DNA of 64,000 bases from Rotaria sordida (lineage: Eukaryota > Rotifera > Eurotatoria > Philodinida > Philodinidae), in assembly GCA_905250125.1 (NCBI GenBank), contig CAJNOL010001124.1:328-64327 (forward strand), in the 5' to 3' direction. A program made the position numbers and the translations under genes. The notes under the pieces are model-generated. The model saw nothing but the letters and a program-made list of their open reading frames with translations. It had not been told where the DNA came from and ran no database searches. Positions 41,901 through 53,880 of this stretch are shown piece after piece. Position 1 is the first letter of the stretch. Every line of letters starts with the position of its first letter.

Positions 41901-42423
41901 TACTATGTCTCCATAAAAATGCGTGGCATGAATAAATGAAACTAGAGATAACAGAATTCTTTTACATGCACATCTTTTCCCCCAAGTACCATGCGAACAG
42001 TTTTACATATAGTCCTACAATGTATGTCTATGTTTATGAAGATAAGCACTGAATGTTTTTACATTAACACCGTTCTTGTAAATCATCGTCCACTTGATGT
42101 GCAGCCAAATTTGAATTTCCTGGAAAGCGGAATATACCATGCCCTCCTCTCTTCCCATGCCCACACCCTCGCATAAAGATGTCAAGTTGCTTTTCGAAAC
42201 AGACACAAAAGATTCTAAAATCACTCTCAATATTTATTCAATCGCTCTTTTTCTGTAAATTGTTGCTTCGTAGACAACCACATTCATTCAAATTAGCTAG
42301 AAACTAATAACTAAGTTGGTGGTACATTTCATTGTAAATCAATTCTATTTATACGAGCCAATCATCAACATATGCAACTAACTTATAACTTTAACTGAAA
42401 AAGGTTTAACTTTCTTTTTTTAA
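41901..42423. other. Intergenic stretch, nothing recognised
   Basis: No supported gene. A single C-rich patch (CCCATGCCCACACCCTCGC near 42156-42174) resembles one arm of the TG-rich hairpins, but I see no partner arm. Confidence 0.45.
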
Positions 42424-42662
42424 GTTATTTATATCCTCCGAATAAAAGTCTTTCTCCTCTTTGTTTCTATACCACCATACTTTGCATAAAATTTATGACC
42501 AAATAAAGATATGACATAAGAGTTTTATTTCAGTGTGATCTGTACCAAATTGAAATAAAACTCTTATGCCATATCTTTACTCGGCAATAAATTTGATGCA
42601 AAGTATGATAGTATAAAAGTGAAGAAGGAGAAAGACTTTTGTTCGAGGATGTAGTTATATAG
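42424..42662. mobile_element. Fold-back element, about 240 bp
   Basis: The arms of about 110 bp are inverted copies. Shared words include AAAAGTCTTTCTCCT, CATACTTTGCAT.AAATTTAT and AAAGATATG.CATAAGAGTT followed by TTATTTCA. The two arms nearly meet in the centre, giving a long hairpin. No coding frame. Confidence 0.75.
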
Positions 42663-42994
42663 AACATAAATGTCACTACTGATAGATCGTATTCTTTAGA
42701 ACAATTCGTGCCGTTATAAAGCGCATAAAAAATTTAGGATATGTTGTCTATATTGTTTTAATAACACTCTTTTAACCAATGATTGTTATCTTTTTTTTAC
42801 ATTAAAACATTATCCGCTTCTTTTCCATTGTACGAGCCCGGGAGAAACAAAATAAACTCGTTTACTAACGATGTATTGGACAAAAAAGGGTTGAAATTAG
42901 AATTTGTCTTTGAGATCACGAAAAAAATTTGACATCTTTTAGGGATATAATAAAAGACTCCGAGTCCTCTAATGTGTCAAGGGCTTTACTACAT

Positions 42995-43525
42995 AGTTAT
43001 ATAACAATCGGGGTAGGATCTCAAAGAATGGCCCTAGGAGACTTACTGAAAAATACGAAAATCTGAGCCCTATTCTACACGAAACGTACTCAAGTTCGCT
43101 TAGAAGTTACTTGAAGAATTTCATCCAATCAGATGAAATTCCTCCTAGCGTAAATCAGCATGCGACGCTCTATCATCTTCCATAAAAATATCCTTTCAGA
43201 ATGAAACAGAATTTTTTTCAAAAAGTTCCTGTAGGAAGGTACGAAGATTTTATAGAGAAAGATTCTCCATCAGAAATCTTAAAGGAGGTACGAGAATTTT
43301 TTGAAAAGCAGTTTTTTTCGTTTTGAAAAGGTATTCTTATAGAACGTGATAGAGGATCATATGCTGATTTACAATAGATAGAATCTACCTGATACAATGA
43401 AGTTTTTCAAGTAATTTCTAAGCGAACATGAGTATGTTTCCTGTAGAATAGGGTTTTTTTTGGTATTTTTCAGTAAGCTTCCTAGGAACATTCTTTGAGA
43501 TCCCATTCCAATTGTTACATAAATA
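42995..43525. mobile_element. Long fold-back element, about 520 bp, nearly all inverted repeat
   Basis: The left half (from TATATAACAATCGGGGTAGG) aligns to the reverse complement of the right half (ending in CCATTCCAATTGTTACATAA) over about 250 bases. Shared words include GGATCTCAAAGAATG, CTTACTGAAAAATAC, CCCTATTCTACA.GAAAC.T and GTTCGCTTAGAA.TTACTTGA. There is no coding capacity. It has the form of an eroded Foldback-type or MITE hairpin. Confidence 0.75.
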
Positions 43526-45337
43526 TGCAGTACTCAATGTGTACTTTGAAACCACACCAACTCGGGTTCCATTCAAGTGTCAGCAGTGGAAGTCGGATCC
43601 TCCTAAAAAGGTGATTTTGGTCAAAATCATGGTTTTGTGGGAGATCTTCTAAGCGGTAGGAACTGTGTAGAAAGCTGAAATGTTTACTAAACTATGTACT
43701 CAATGAGGTCTCTCCAGAGCCAATATTTCAACTCTCTAACACGATTCCTTCATAAGATAGGCATATGCACAACATACTGGAAAGTGATTATTTTCCCGTG
43801 TATCTGATAATATTGCGCAATTCTTCAATAATTTACTCATTTGAGCTCGTGTTTTTTTTCGGTAATACGCAATTATGACATCTACTCGCAGTAAAAGTTT
43901 CAAGTCAATTGCATGTATCCTTGATGAGACATAGATGTCACAAAAAATGACAAAAAATACACTTTTTCTGACAACAGTGCCCTCAAAAAAATTTCAATAT
44001 CTTGAAAACAGAATAATATTTTTTAAAATGATTTGCGTCAAAATTCTTAGAACTCTTTCCTCTATAACATATATTCAATTGAGCAAAATTGAACGACCTC
44101 AATCGAACAGCTTTTGTGGATACCGGTCGTGGCTTATGTGGATTGACTCATAAACAAGATCGTGATATTTGGTGCTAACACTTGTCCAGGTAAATTTCAA
44201 GATCTCGAAGTTTTGATTGCATATTTAAGTAGTACTAGGTTCATAATCTTTGAGAAAAAAGAATCAGCAAATTCTATCACACTGATCTAGAGAAAGCCTA
44301 TCGTGAAGATAGGCTATTTTTGATCCTAATATAGAGGGTAATCAGGGATAACTTCAAAAAATTCTGTAATACTTTTTGAAGATATAAACATTATTGAATA
44401 TGATGGTTGTATTCCACATCCTAAAATGTATATCTGATTAAAAATTCAGAGCTCTATCGTGTGCTGGTGATGAGATATTGTCAAAATAGTCTATACAAGT
44501 GATTGATCAAATATTTCTCATATTAACAAAACTCTATTTTGGGTGTTATGAGTTGGATGAGCGTATCTCAGTCAAAGTTCAACCTTTAAGTCTAAAAATT
44601 TGGTTCTATACCTAAACAAAAATTTGCTCTACAAAATGGGATGACTTTCATCAAAATCTGAGACTATCGATTGAGCACGATCAGTCGTGGCTTTCGTGCA
44701 GTGATTCATAAACAGGTTTTTGCTAATCCATATATGTCCCTTTACGAAGATGCTAAAAGTTATCGTACATGATAGTTTTGTAGAGCCAACACTTCTTTAC
44801 AAAATGTCATATTGAATTAAGCTGTAGCTTTTACACAAGTGAAGTTATACGCATTTTATCAGGAGCTCCTTTTTATGTAAAACATCTTTTGGTCAAAAAG
44901 TCTATTTCTCAAAAATGAGGTTGCAGGCAAAACAAAAATTGAGTTGTCTTACCCAAAGATCAAAAAAACTCAAATAGTACATTTTTTAGGGCAGATTTAA
45001 TCTACCAGTTGATAGAGTAATAAAGATTCTACGTTTTAGTTTCGAATTGCAATAGTTAAAATATTAAAAAGTGCGAAAAAGTTTCTTATCCTAACTAATT
45101 TTTTAAGCCTTTCAAAGATTCCTTCACTATTCTCGAACAAAAATTGACAAAAAATTTATAAGTTCATATTTAGAAAGAGCACAAAATTCTGCTTCTAATC
45201 CATAGATTTCGTCTCGTCTGAAATATTTTCAAGTGGGCCAAATATGAGCAAATCTTTTCTGCGTGAACTTTCGATCCACCCCATTATTTAAATATAAACT
45301 GTTTAATAATTGAATTCAGATCTCGGCTTCCAGATAT
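43526..45337. other. Non-coding region with dispersed repeat copies
   Basis: No supported gene. Two diverged copies of one repeat word occur at about 44117-44155 (GGTCGTGGCTTATGTGGATT) and 44683-44716 (AGTCGTGGCTTTCGTGCAGT), and a third at about 57370-57400. A short hairpin AGCCTATC..GATAGGCT lies at about 44297-44314. Confidence 0.5.
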
Positions 45338-45739
45338 TTGAAAAAATCTCGACTCTATATCTACACTTACATACAAGGAGTCACTTTATGTATGTACGTA
45401 TGTGTTTCAAATAACTCTAATCTGTCATTATATTACTTATCTGTATTAGAAAGGACCAAGAAGCGTATATATTATCGCAAGTCATTACTGACAAAGGTTT
45501 TCAATCTTAATCTGGTACTTAAAAACTGCATAGTGCTTTGGCTTGTAATATTAATCAATTTGGGAATAGTTTCGTTTATAATTTACAAGAAACAGAGTAA
45601 ACCAGCGGAATTTGCTTCAAATGTTTCTCAATACGATCATGTCATAATTATGGGAGGTAGTATCGGAGGAATTGTGACTGCTGCTTATATAACGAAATAC
45701 TTCAAACGAATAACAATTATCGAATCTGATGATGTATTA

Positions 45740-46631
45740 GTGAAATACTCATCAACGACGTCCAAAAATTAATTCACTTCCGTTTAGATCAGATATGTTG
45801 ACTTTTCAGTAAATTCAATCATTTCTCACATTCAACACTCAATATACCTCTTTTTTCTGCTTTTTTCTTGACAAGTTTTATTTTCAAAACCGGAAATGGA
45901 TTTGATAAATACATATCTTTAATCCTACATACAATGTCTTTTTTTTGTTAATAAGAGTTTGGTTAGTCTGTATTGACTTTTTTAAGGAGCAATTGAAATA
46001 AGAATCCTATGAACAGTTTGAACCTTACTGTGATGAATGTCTTTTAGTAGCAAAAAGCGATAAGTGTGCTCTTAATTATTTATTATTGGATCGTACATCG
46101 GTTTTTCCGGAAATTCTCGAACTGATATCTGTTGGTACTTGCCAAACTCAAAAGCGACTGAACAATGATCAGTTTGTTATATCGAGCAGAATGGCAATAT
46201 TCTGCTTTTGATAAGAAGTTCACAAACATGGTAACAATCTTACTTTATTTGGTGACTATCAAAAGGGATTTTGAAATGTGTAAGTGTATAGTCCTTAAGA
46301 ATATAATATTTCAATTAGAAATAATTCCTTAATAGATATATTTAAAAAATAACGGTATTTTATGGATGTATTTGGGTCCTTCAATGACTGCTTGTAACTT
46401 GAATGAATATTGATTTATTTCTGAGTTTTTAATATAACTTTAATTTTTCATTATATGATCTAGTCCATTGGTTGACATAGCCAGTTTTCATCTCTCAATT
46501 TCAAAGAAGAAGTAAAAATTTAACTATAGACATCTGAAGTTTTTAAATTCTCATTCTTTAAGTAAAAATGAATATAAACTTTTACGACCGCATTTTCTTC
46601 TTTGATCTCGACGTCTGTTTAGTATGATCAG
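45740..46631. mobile_element. TA-flanked insertion 1 in the monooxygenase gene, 892 bp
   Basis: TA lies at 45738-45739 on the left and 46632-46633 on the right. The gene frame is ...GTA TTA | AGT GAT... across the element. The ends are imperfect inverted repeats: GTGAAATACTCATCAACGAC versus the reverse complement of the right end, CTGATCATACTAAACAGACG, both running into GACGTC. No transposase frame. The TA target suggests mobilisation by a Tc1/mariner-type enzyme. Confidence 0.72.
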
Positions 46632-47800
46632 TAAGTGATACATTTATGAAATCTACACCCAATCAACTATTAGATTATCGTTGTCGTCTTGGAAGTCCAA
46701 CATCATTAGGACGTTCAGGTATTAGTCAAATGTATCATTTACATGTGCTCGAAGGTGAAGGACATAAAATATTACAAGAATTATTTCCCCAACTAAAAGA
46801 TAAATTATTAAATGAATATGATGTTCATGAGTATTCATTTAAAACCCATTGCAGATTCATTGTCAGTGGTTTCTTATTAAATCAAGATTTAACCGAAGAT
46901 TTTCTCTTGTTGAATATCGATCGGTTTACATTAGAAACAGCCATGAGAAAATAATTGTGTTTACAATATGAAAATTAAATTGAATGGAAATGTAATTCAA
47001 GAGCAATGCAACTAATTGTCGATCAATCATTAAATATTGTTAAAGGTATAAAATATCGATAAAAGCATCATGTTGATTCATCATCGATTGATTTGTATGG
47101 TGATTTTATTATTAATTGTACTGGTCGAAATACATCATCAGTCAAATGGTTAAAAGAAAGTTTTAATTTAATTGTACCGACTATACAAATACATTTTGGT
47201 TTAGGTTATGTTACATTTATTGGTGAAAGATTTAAAACTGGAGATCCATCGCTGGATTCAAAGCATATAATTGGTTACGCACTTAACGCTCCCGATAAAA
47301 ATGCAGGATTTGGTATAACTCCAATACGTGAAATAAAGACAATGGATGAAAATTCGTTAGGAACATTATCAACACTTCCGCTTCAATGCGTTAATTACGA
47401 ATATCCATCAAATGATTCCTATGAAAATTTATTAGAGTGGATAAAAGAAAAGTTGGATCCAGAATGTTATTCAATATTTAAATCAACAAAAGTATGTAGT
47501 CCATTAGTTTCATATCGTCGTGCGATTGATGATCGAAAGTGTGTTGAACAATTAGGTAAAAAGTGGCCTCAAAATTATGTACTATTGGGTGATGCAATAT
47601 GTACATTTAACCCTACATATGGACAGGGTATGACACATGCATGTAGACAGGCAAGAGAATTAAGAAAAATATTTCAAGAGAATTGTCATAAGTTAAAAGA
47701 TATTTCTCACATTTTCAATCGTCGTGCTTCAGCAATTACTGAAGAATGTTGGCTTCTTTCGACCACAAATGATTGGAAAACACTAACATTAAAAATTATA

Positions 47801-48641
47801 AAGGGTGACCCAGAAGTCCTGACTCGATTTGTATAATAAATTATTTTATATTAAAACACATACTTAAAAAGTTGTCCCTATGATAAAAAGATGCAGTAAA
47901 AGACACTCTACAAAATAGTGTATGACTGATCCTCTCTGATTCATATAGCAAGAAAGTTATAAGCTTAGAAATATGCGTCACAAAAAATAAAAATTAACCA
48001 CGAATCTCGTCTATAAGTTGGTAGTTCCAGTAAAAGTCCTATAACTTCATCGAAACAAAAGCTTTATATGAGCTGTCGATTTTTGACGTATTCTTGAAAG
48101 TTGGTTCTTCAGCATACCATCTTTTCTCACAACAATGTTCTATAGACCACAAGAAAGAGCATATTTGAAAGTGCCAAATTCAATTGAATTCTTACTTGTG
48201 CTACGCTTTTTTATCGGAATAATAGGAAAAGAAAAAGTTCAAGTCGAAAAAAATGCCAAATTCAGAAAGTTTTTATTTTTTGTGTCTCTTGTATAATGTG
48301 CTTACTTGTCTTGATTGAAGTTTTGAAGTTAAAGTCTATGTATGATTTTGTAGAGAATTTCACAGCGTCTCTATTAAGAATAGTATTGCTCTAGGCAATC
48401 TAAGAAACAAAATTTATGGTAAAAATACTAAGATTGAGTTCACGGTTAATTTTTATTTTTTGTGACGCATATTTCTAAGCTTATAACTTTCTTGCTATAT
48501 GAATCAGAGAGGATCAGTCATAGGCTATTTTGTAGAGCGTCTTTTACTGCATCTTTTTATCATAGGGACAACTTTTTAAGTATGTGTTTTAATATAAAAA
48601 ATTTATTATACACATCGAGTAAGGACTTCTGGGCCACCCTT
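47801..48641. mobile_element. TA-flanked fold-back insertion 2 in the monooxygenase gene, 841 bp
   Basis: TA at 47799-47800 and 48642-48643 flanks inverted repeats of about 200 bp. Both ends begin AAGGGTG(A/G)CCCAGAAGTCC and share TATTAAAACACATACTTAAA, AAAGTTGTCCCTATGATAAA and AAGCTTAGAAATATGCGTCA. The arms are nearly identical, so the insertion may be fairly young. It supplies the last residues and the stop codon of the upstream frame (KGDPEVLTRFV), which are therefore not part of the original protein. There is no transposase frame. Confidence 0.85.
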
Positions 48642-49068
48642 TAATCACTGATAAAAATGGTGAAATTAAGATTTATCAACGAGGTGATGATTTTACTTAT
48701 ACCAAGAATCTTCAACCGCGAGAATCTTTAATGCTCCAATTTATGCAGTGGTATAATCATTGGTTATCACAATGTACATCCAAATCTGGACAATAATCTA
48801 CTGATTTTTATCGTGTTATGAATCAATATAGTAGCCCATTTATACTAATGAAACCAACAATACTTTTAGTAGTCTTTTATACTGCCTTTATCAATTATTT
48901 TAATTTATCGAAAAAATAATCCGCTTAACTCAAATTTTTGTTTTCTTCTTATAACTAATCTTTGGCAGATTGTAGTTTCAAACTTTCAATTCCCAGTAAC
49001 CTTAAAATTAACGTGTCAAATCCTATAAAAAAACTGTAAAAAGCCTTTCTCAAATTTTCAATTTGCGA

Positions 49069-49133
49069 GGGTATGGGTGTGGGTGTGACTGATGATTTCG
49101 TGGAACTATACATCCTACACCCATATCCACATT
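49069..49133. repeat. TG-rich telomere-like hairpin D
   Basis: GAGGGTATGGGTGTGGGTGT is followed about 30 bases later by CCTACACCCATATCCACATT, its approximate reverse complement. It lies about 150 bases after the monooxygenase pseudogene. Confidence 0.72.
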
Positions 49134-49398
49134 CAATGATACAAGCTGATAATTTTTCATTACCTTGAGATAGAAGTACTCATGTAAATATTTATTTCGT
49201 TTTTCTTTTCTTCTGTTCTTTTTCTGGCCATTGAAACGTCTACAGAACAAAGTACATCTTTTTCTTTCTTCTGTTTGTGTAAGTTAACCATGTTGTTAAC
49301 TTATCTAATAATCATGTCATTTTATATTTATTTCAAAAAAAAAAAAGAATCTGTAACAGTCTAAATATTTGCGTTATTAATTAAAGAAGACGACAACA

Positions 49399-51804
49399 AT
49401 GACGACGAGTAATCAGACAAAAATGGTAATTATTACTTCAAATGAAGATCTTATTCATCAAATATGTTTGAATAAAACAGAAAACACTCGTATCATTGAT
49501 TTGAATGAAAGCAATTCAACTAGTTCTTCAATATCTAATAATAACAATGGTTTACTTGATCTCACTTTTCTTGCTGAATTTTCTGAACTTGTTTGTATTT
49601 TTTTTGTTAGAAATATTATTTTTTATTTATGATAAAAATTCTTAATCTAGAATGCAACAAATGATCAAATATACAAAGGAGTTCTCGATTCTCGTCAATA
49701 TAGTCGATCAAAAGTATTAAAAAGGTCGAAAAAAGAAAGCAATCTTATTTGTGTTATTTGTGAAGATGATGCTATTGGCTTCAATTACGATGTTCTTACA
49801 TGTGCATCATGTAAAGCATTTTTTCGTCGAAATGCTCAACATAATTTGGTTTGATTTTTCATCTTTGTTGTTTATATTTTTTTTTTATTTAATTTTTGTT
49901 CAGGAAAAAATTCGTTGTCGAACAGGACAAAATAGATGTCCAATATCTCATAATAATTATCGTAAATGTCAACGATGTCGATTAGAAAAATGTTTTGCTA
50001 TGGGTATGAGAAAAGACTTTATATTGAGTGAAGAAGAAAAACAAAAACGACGCGAACGTCTTGAAGGGAATCGACAATTGGTAAATGAACGTCAATCCTC
50101 TACAGAATCGATTTCTTCATCAACAAATCAATATATTTCAGAATCACTTTCTGAAATCGATCGTGTAAGTTATATTTGTTAATGAAAGTTTTTCATTGAC
50201 AATTTTAAAAATTAGATAGAAGTTATTAAAAATAAGAAAAGTTAGATATGAAAATGTATTGTATTTTATTTATTAGAATATCGGTTGACTGCGAAGTAAT
50301 TCATATAATAAGTAACCAATCCTTATAGAAGCAAAAGTCTACCTAAGGTTACGATAGTAATCTTTATCCAGCATTAAAATCTTTATTTTAAGGCTTCGGA
50401 CATATATCAATCATTTACTCATTTAATCAGTGTTATTTACTTTTATTTTCTTTCTATCATAGATTTTATTTGTACACAAGAAAACTCGTACAAAAAAATC
50501 GTTTTCAATATTTCATCAATTGTATGAATATTTTTCACATGCATGATCTCTAATGAGACATATAGAATCATGTATAGTTACTGTAATACAATATCGTTAC
50601 AGTTCGACTATGACGCTATCTTGCTGTCATTTTCGTTTATCTCTTCAATACTATATTTTCAATCCTGTAAATAACTCGAGAAAAGAAAAATGTATAAAAT
50701 AGCCAAAAGTTGATGAAATTATTCTAATTCTCAAAGAGTTCTATAAGAATTAAGATGAAAATGTTTTAAAACAAAGATCTTTTTAAATGAACATCGAAAA
50801 AAATATCACAAAGAAAATAGTAAATTATTTATGGTTTGTAATGTTTCTCTATTGATAATTGCTATCGTTCTTGTTCATAATTAACAGAAAAAAAAAATTC
50901 TGTTAAATAATGCTTATCAATATCATATTTTAATGAAATCGACTATAGATCAAAATGAATCAATATAAATATTTTTCTTTAGCTTTTAATGGATACAGAC
51001 GACGACAATCCTGTTAATGATGATAAAACCGATTTAGATGAAAAACAAAATATATCATATGAGAGTATATCAATGAAAGATTGGTCGGACATTGAAAGTA
51101 TTAGAACAAGTTATTTATCAATATTTCAAAATCAAAATTTGTTATGTCGTTCATTTGATACATCTGATCGTAATTCAGCTTTAATATCTTGGTCACAGTT
51201 TGCAAGTCAAACTGCTTTGCAATTAATTCATTTTTTTCAACAAATTGACGAATTTGAAAGTCTAAATATTGATGATCGATTTACATTGACAAAATATAAT
51301 CTTCTTCCTCTATATATGATACAAAAATGTTTTAATTATAATCCATTAACAGGAACATTTATCAATAGAAGAAATGAAGATGTTTTAAAACGTCGTCAAT
51401 TTTTTGCATTATGCTATGGAACAGGTGGTATTCGTGAGAAATTTATGAATATGATTCGTTCTTTGTCAAAAGTAACTGAACAAGATTCAGTTCTACTAAA
51501 TCTTCTTCTTGTAATATTATTATTTTCGAAAGGTTTATCAATGAGTGAAAATGAACCTGCTTTGAATGATGAAATTGCTGTTAATCGAGCTCAATCTCAT
51601 TATATAAAATTGACTTGGAATTATTTAGTATATAAATTAGGTGAAAAGAATACTTCAAAAAAATTTATACAAATATTAACTGAAATTGAAAGACTTCAAT
51701 CATTTACAAAATATTTTCGTGAATTTTTTCTTACACAAACCAAATCAAAAGATACATTAGAACGTTTTGCACCACTTATACAAGCTGTTTTGAATATTAA
51801 CTAA
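49399..51804 (+). CDS. Nuclear hormone receptor, HR96/NR1J-like
   Basis: Four exons (49399-49590, 49651-49848, 49904-50164, 50983-51804) join to 490 codons plus stop. The DNA-binding domain spans residues about 98-160. Finger 1 has C98/C101/C115/C118 with the P-box [12 protein letters not shown]. Finger 2 has C135/C142/C152/C155 in [51 protein letters not shown] and the following basic stretch resemble HR96/DAF-12-type receptors. A long Ser/Thr-rich hinge follows, then a helical ligand-binding domain with [20 protein letters not shown] and a C-terminal [14 protein letters not shown]. Intron 2 splits the two fingers, and the 818-base third intron separates hinge from ligand-binding domain. The second finger has six rather than the usual five residues between its first two cysteines. 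The ligand is unknown. Confidence 0.87.
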
Positions 51805-52165
51805 TTTTATTATTACTATTCCATTTAACAGCTTTTCTTTTCGAATTTAAAAAGAAATTTTCTTTATTTGTTTAATTTAATATTTATGTCAATTAAAAGG
51901 TTTAAAGTATTCTTTTTAATCATGATTTAATTCTCTTTTTTTCTATAAAGCTACGTTTATAGAAGAAAATCGTTTATTGTACACTATACCAATAGAAATT
52001 TGTAGCTCGTAGATTTCCTTATTTCGAGTTGAGCCTACATGATAGTCTGAAATGCCATATGCAGCTAGAGACATTATTCGACTCTAAATATCTTTTCTTT
52101 ATGCAATTATTGGATCGAAAAATTTTTTTTTATAAGAATCATATTTAATCTTTTTTATTTTACTT
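51805..52165. other. 3' flank of the nuclear receptor gene
   Basis: AT-rich non-coding stretch up to the next fold-back element; nothing recognised. Confidence 0.5.
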
Positions 52166-52541
52166 AGCGTTATGTAAAACAGCGATTTTTCAAATCTTGG
52201 TTACTTACGACCTCCCTCTAAGTTTGTCCAATCGAGCTGAAAATTTCCTACTAATAATTGGAAGTAGTCCCCAGAGGTAAAATCGAGCGTTTCCATTCTT
52301 GACGTTTCTACTCGGTGCCACCGGATTCTGGAAGCCAAGACCCAGAACCCAAATTCGAATCCTGGCGTGTTTCTCTTATAAAAAAAAAGAAAGTGATATT
52401 GTTGGAAGTCCTTAAATTTATCTCTGAGGAATAATGTTAGGCATCTACAAACAAAATTTCAGTCTAATCGGACAAATTTTAAGGCGGTCGTTATGTATCA
52501 GGATGAGGATCTCCGAAAAATCAGTGTTTTCCAGAACACTG
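52166..52541. mobile_element. Fold-back element, about 375 bp
   Basis: The left arm (AGCGTTATGTAAAACAGCGA then TTTTTC, ACGACC, TTTGTCCAATCGAGCTGAAA) and the reverse complement of the right arm (AGTGTTCTGGAAAACACTGA, TTTTTCGGAGATCC, ACGACC, TTTGTCCGATTAGACTGAAA) align over about 95 bases. Downstream, 52610-52670 holds a related diverged word (AAATTTCAGCTTGATCGGTT), suggesting a second partial copy. No coding frame. Confidence 0.65.
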
Positions 52542-53880
52542 TGCAAGAACTTCTTTAAAATTATTTTTCTTGAACACTCATCTCTTTGTTTTTAATGTTC
52601 TATCTGTTGTAAAAATTTCAGCTTGATCGGTTGCACTGTCTTCGAGAAGCAGCAAGTGTCAAAAAAAGACTGACAATAGCCTTAAATTTTTTTTGTAAAA
52701 TTCAAATTTATTTTGTAATTTTAAAGAGAACAGAGCAAATTTATTGGTATTCAATAAGTTTATGAAAAATATTCTTTCTTTAATTGGATTTTATTATATT
52801 AATAGTTAAATGAATAGAATTTACAAATATTCGAAAATATAATCGATTTTCTTAAATGAACACATATGTTTTTTAAATAATAAAGACATGAAAACATAAA
52901 AAAAGCACAAAAAAAAATTGATAATTTGAAAATATTTATGAAAATAATGGATACGTTCAATAAAAGATTATAATCAAGTAAATCCAATCAGTATAAAGTT
53001 GAATCGAAATTACACAGAACTTTGCGTATGTATCGTTGTTAGGCTTTTGAGTAGTCTCGTAATGTTCTAATTTTGATGTTGAATATAAGCCCAACATCTT
53101 GAAACTTCTTGCGGTCTTCAACAGGCATTCTTTCTAATAATCTAACTCTTACACATTTCAGATGAGAACACATGCAGAGCTCTTTTTCGAAAAGATGAAT
53201 AAAAGCCTCAAAATCAATTCTACTAGCTGAGCAAATATTCATTTGAGAAATATTTTCTAATATCTAACGGTTTTTTTGCCATGGAAACCTATATGACTAC
53301 ATATAGCTCATTTGACTATTAGAGCAAAGACCTTAGAAAAAGTTAATGATAGTTCGAATGATTATATTCACAATTAGATCACGAAAGTAAACATATTTAC
53401 ATGATTTATTATAAATAAATAAAAAAAAAACAAATTATGTATATGTAACTCGTTCTTTCTTTTCCAAAGTTTATTTATTCGAAACGATCAAATACGAAAT
53501 AATTTAGTGTTACCAATTATCCTATAAATAATATTTGGCCATACTTATGTGTAAAAACAAAATCATCTTATATTCATCAGTCGAACTTATTCATTCAGTG
53601 CGAATTTTTTAAAATGAAATATTTAAAAAAGTTTATATGTTTGATTTCTTGCAAAATGATCATTCGAATAAAATATTTTCATGTTTTATATCTGATAAGT
53701 TGTGTTGATGTTCTCACAAATATAGTTATCAGAATATGTGATTTTTGTTATGCATGAATGATTGAAAGAAAGTAGACGTAAAAAAAAAGGTCAATGATTG
53801 AAATAGCACAAAACATTCTTGGCGATAATCAAGTCGTTGAATTGCGGTAAGAGAATAATTTGATCTTATTTATAAATATA
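52542..53880. other. Intergenic region with an unassigned minus-strand frame
   Basis: No gene is confirmed. A 67-codon minus-strand frame (53039-53242) has unusually protein-like composition (SHLKCVRVRLLERMPVEDRK) and could be a relic of an LRR/F-box type protein, but no flanking exon or motif supports this. Confidence 0.35.

Larger units (their letters stand above)
45338..48919 (+). pseudogene. FAD-dependent monooxygenase-like pseudogene disrupted by two transposon insertions
   Basis: The pieces in order share one reading frame: an N-terminal hydrophobic segment then YDHVIIMGGSIGGIVTAAYI (FAD-binding beta-alpha-beta with a GGxxGG loop) and ITIIESDDVL to 45739; SDTFMKSTPN... from 46634; GDFIINCTGRNTSS; and GDAICTFNPTYGQGMTHACR, the second FAD-binding GD motif. 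After the second insert, ITDKNGEIKIYQRGDDFTYT and MQWYNHWLSQ continue to a hydrophobic C-terminus ending at TAA 48917-48919. Removing 45740-46631 plus one TA, and 47801-48641 plus one TA, restores the frame at both joints. Additional in-frame stops lie at 46952, about 46978, about 47062 and 48794. The family resembles flavin-dependent hydroxylases/halogenases. The true N-terminal start is uncertain because 45338 is not an ATG. Non-functional. Confidence 0.82.

Noticed and set aside
44330-44352. Sequence resembling a homing-endonuclease site (GGGTAATCAGGGATAAC)
   Set aside because: Only a partial resemblance and no intein, group I intron or endonuclease frame nearby.
48462-48644. 60-codon frame overlapping the second insertion
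   Set aside because: It is located in the right arm of the fold-back element and mirrors the left arm; not a gene.
52330-52372. tRNA-like B box (AAATTCGAATCCTGG) within the fold-back element
   Set aside because: The T-stem does not pair over five bases and no A box, anticodon arm or acceptor stem could be drawn; at most a decayed SINE-like trace.
53039-53242. Minus-strand frame with protein-like composition
   Set aside because: Possible F-box/LRR relic, but one short frame without recognisable domain or exon partners is not enough to annotate.
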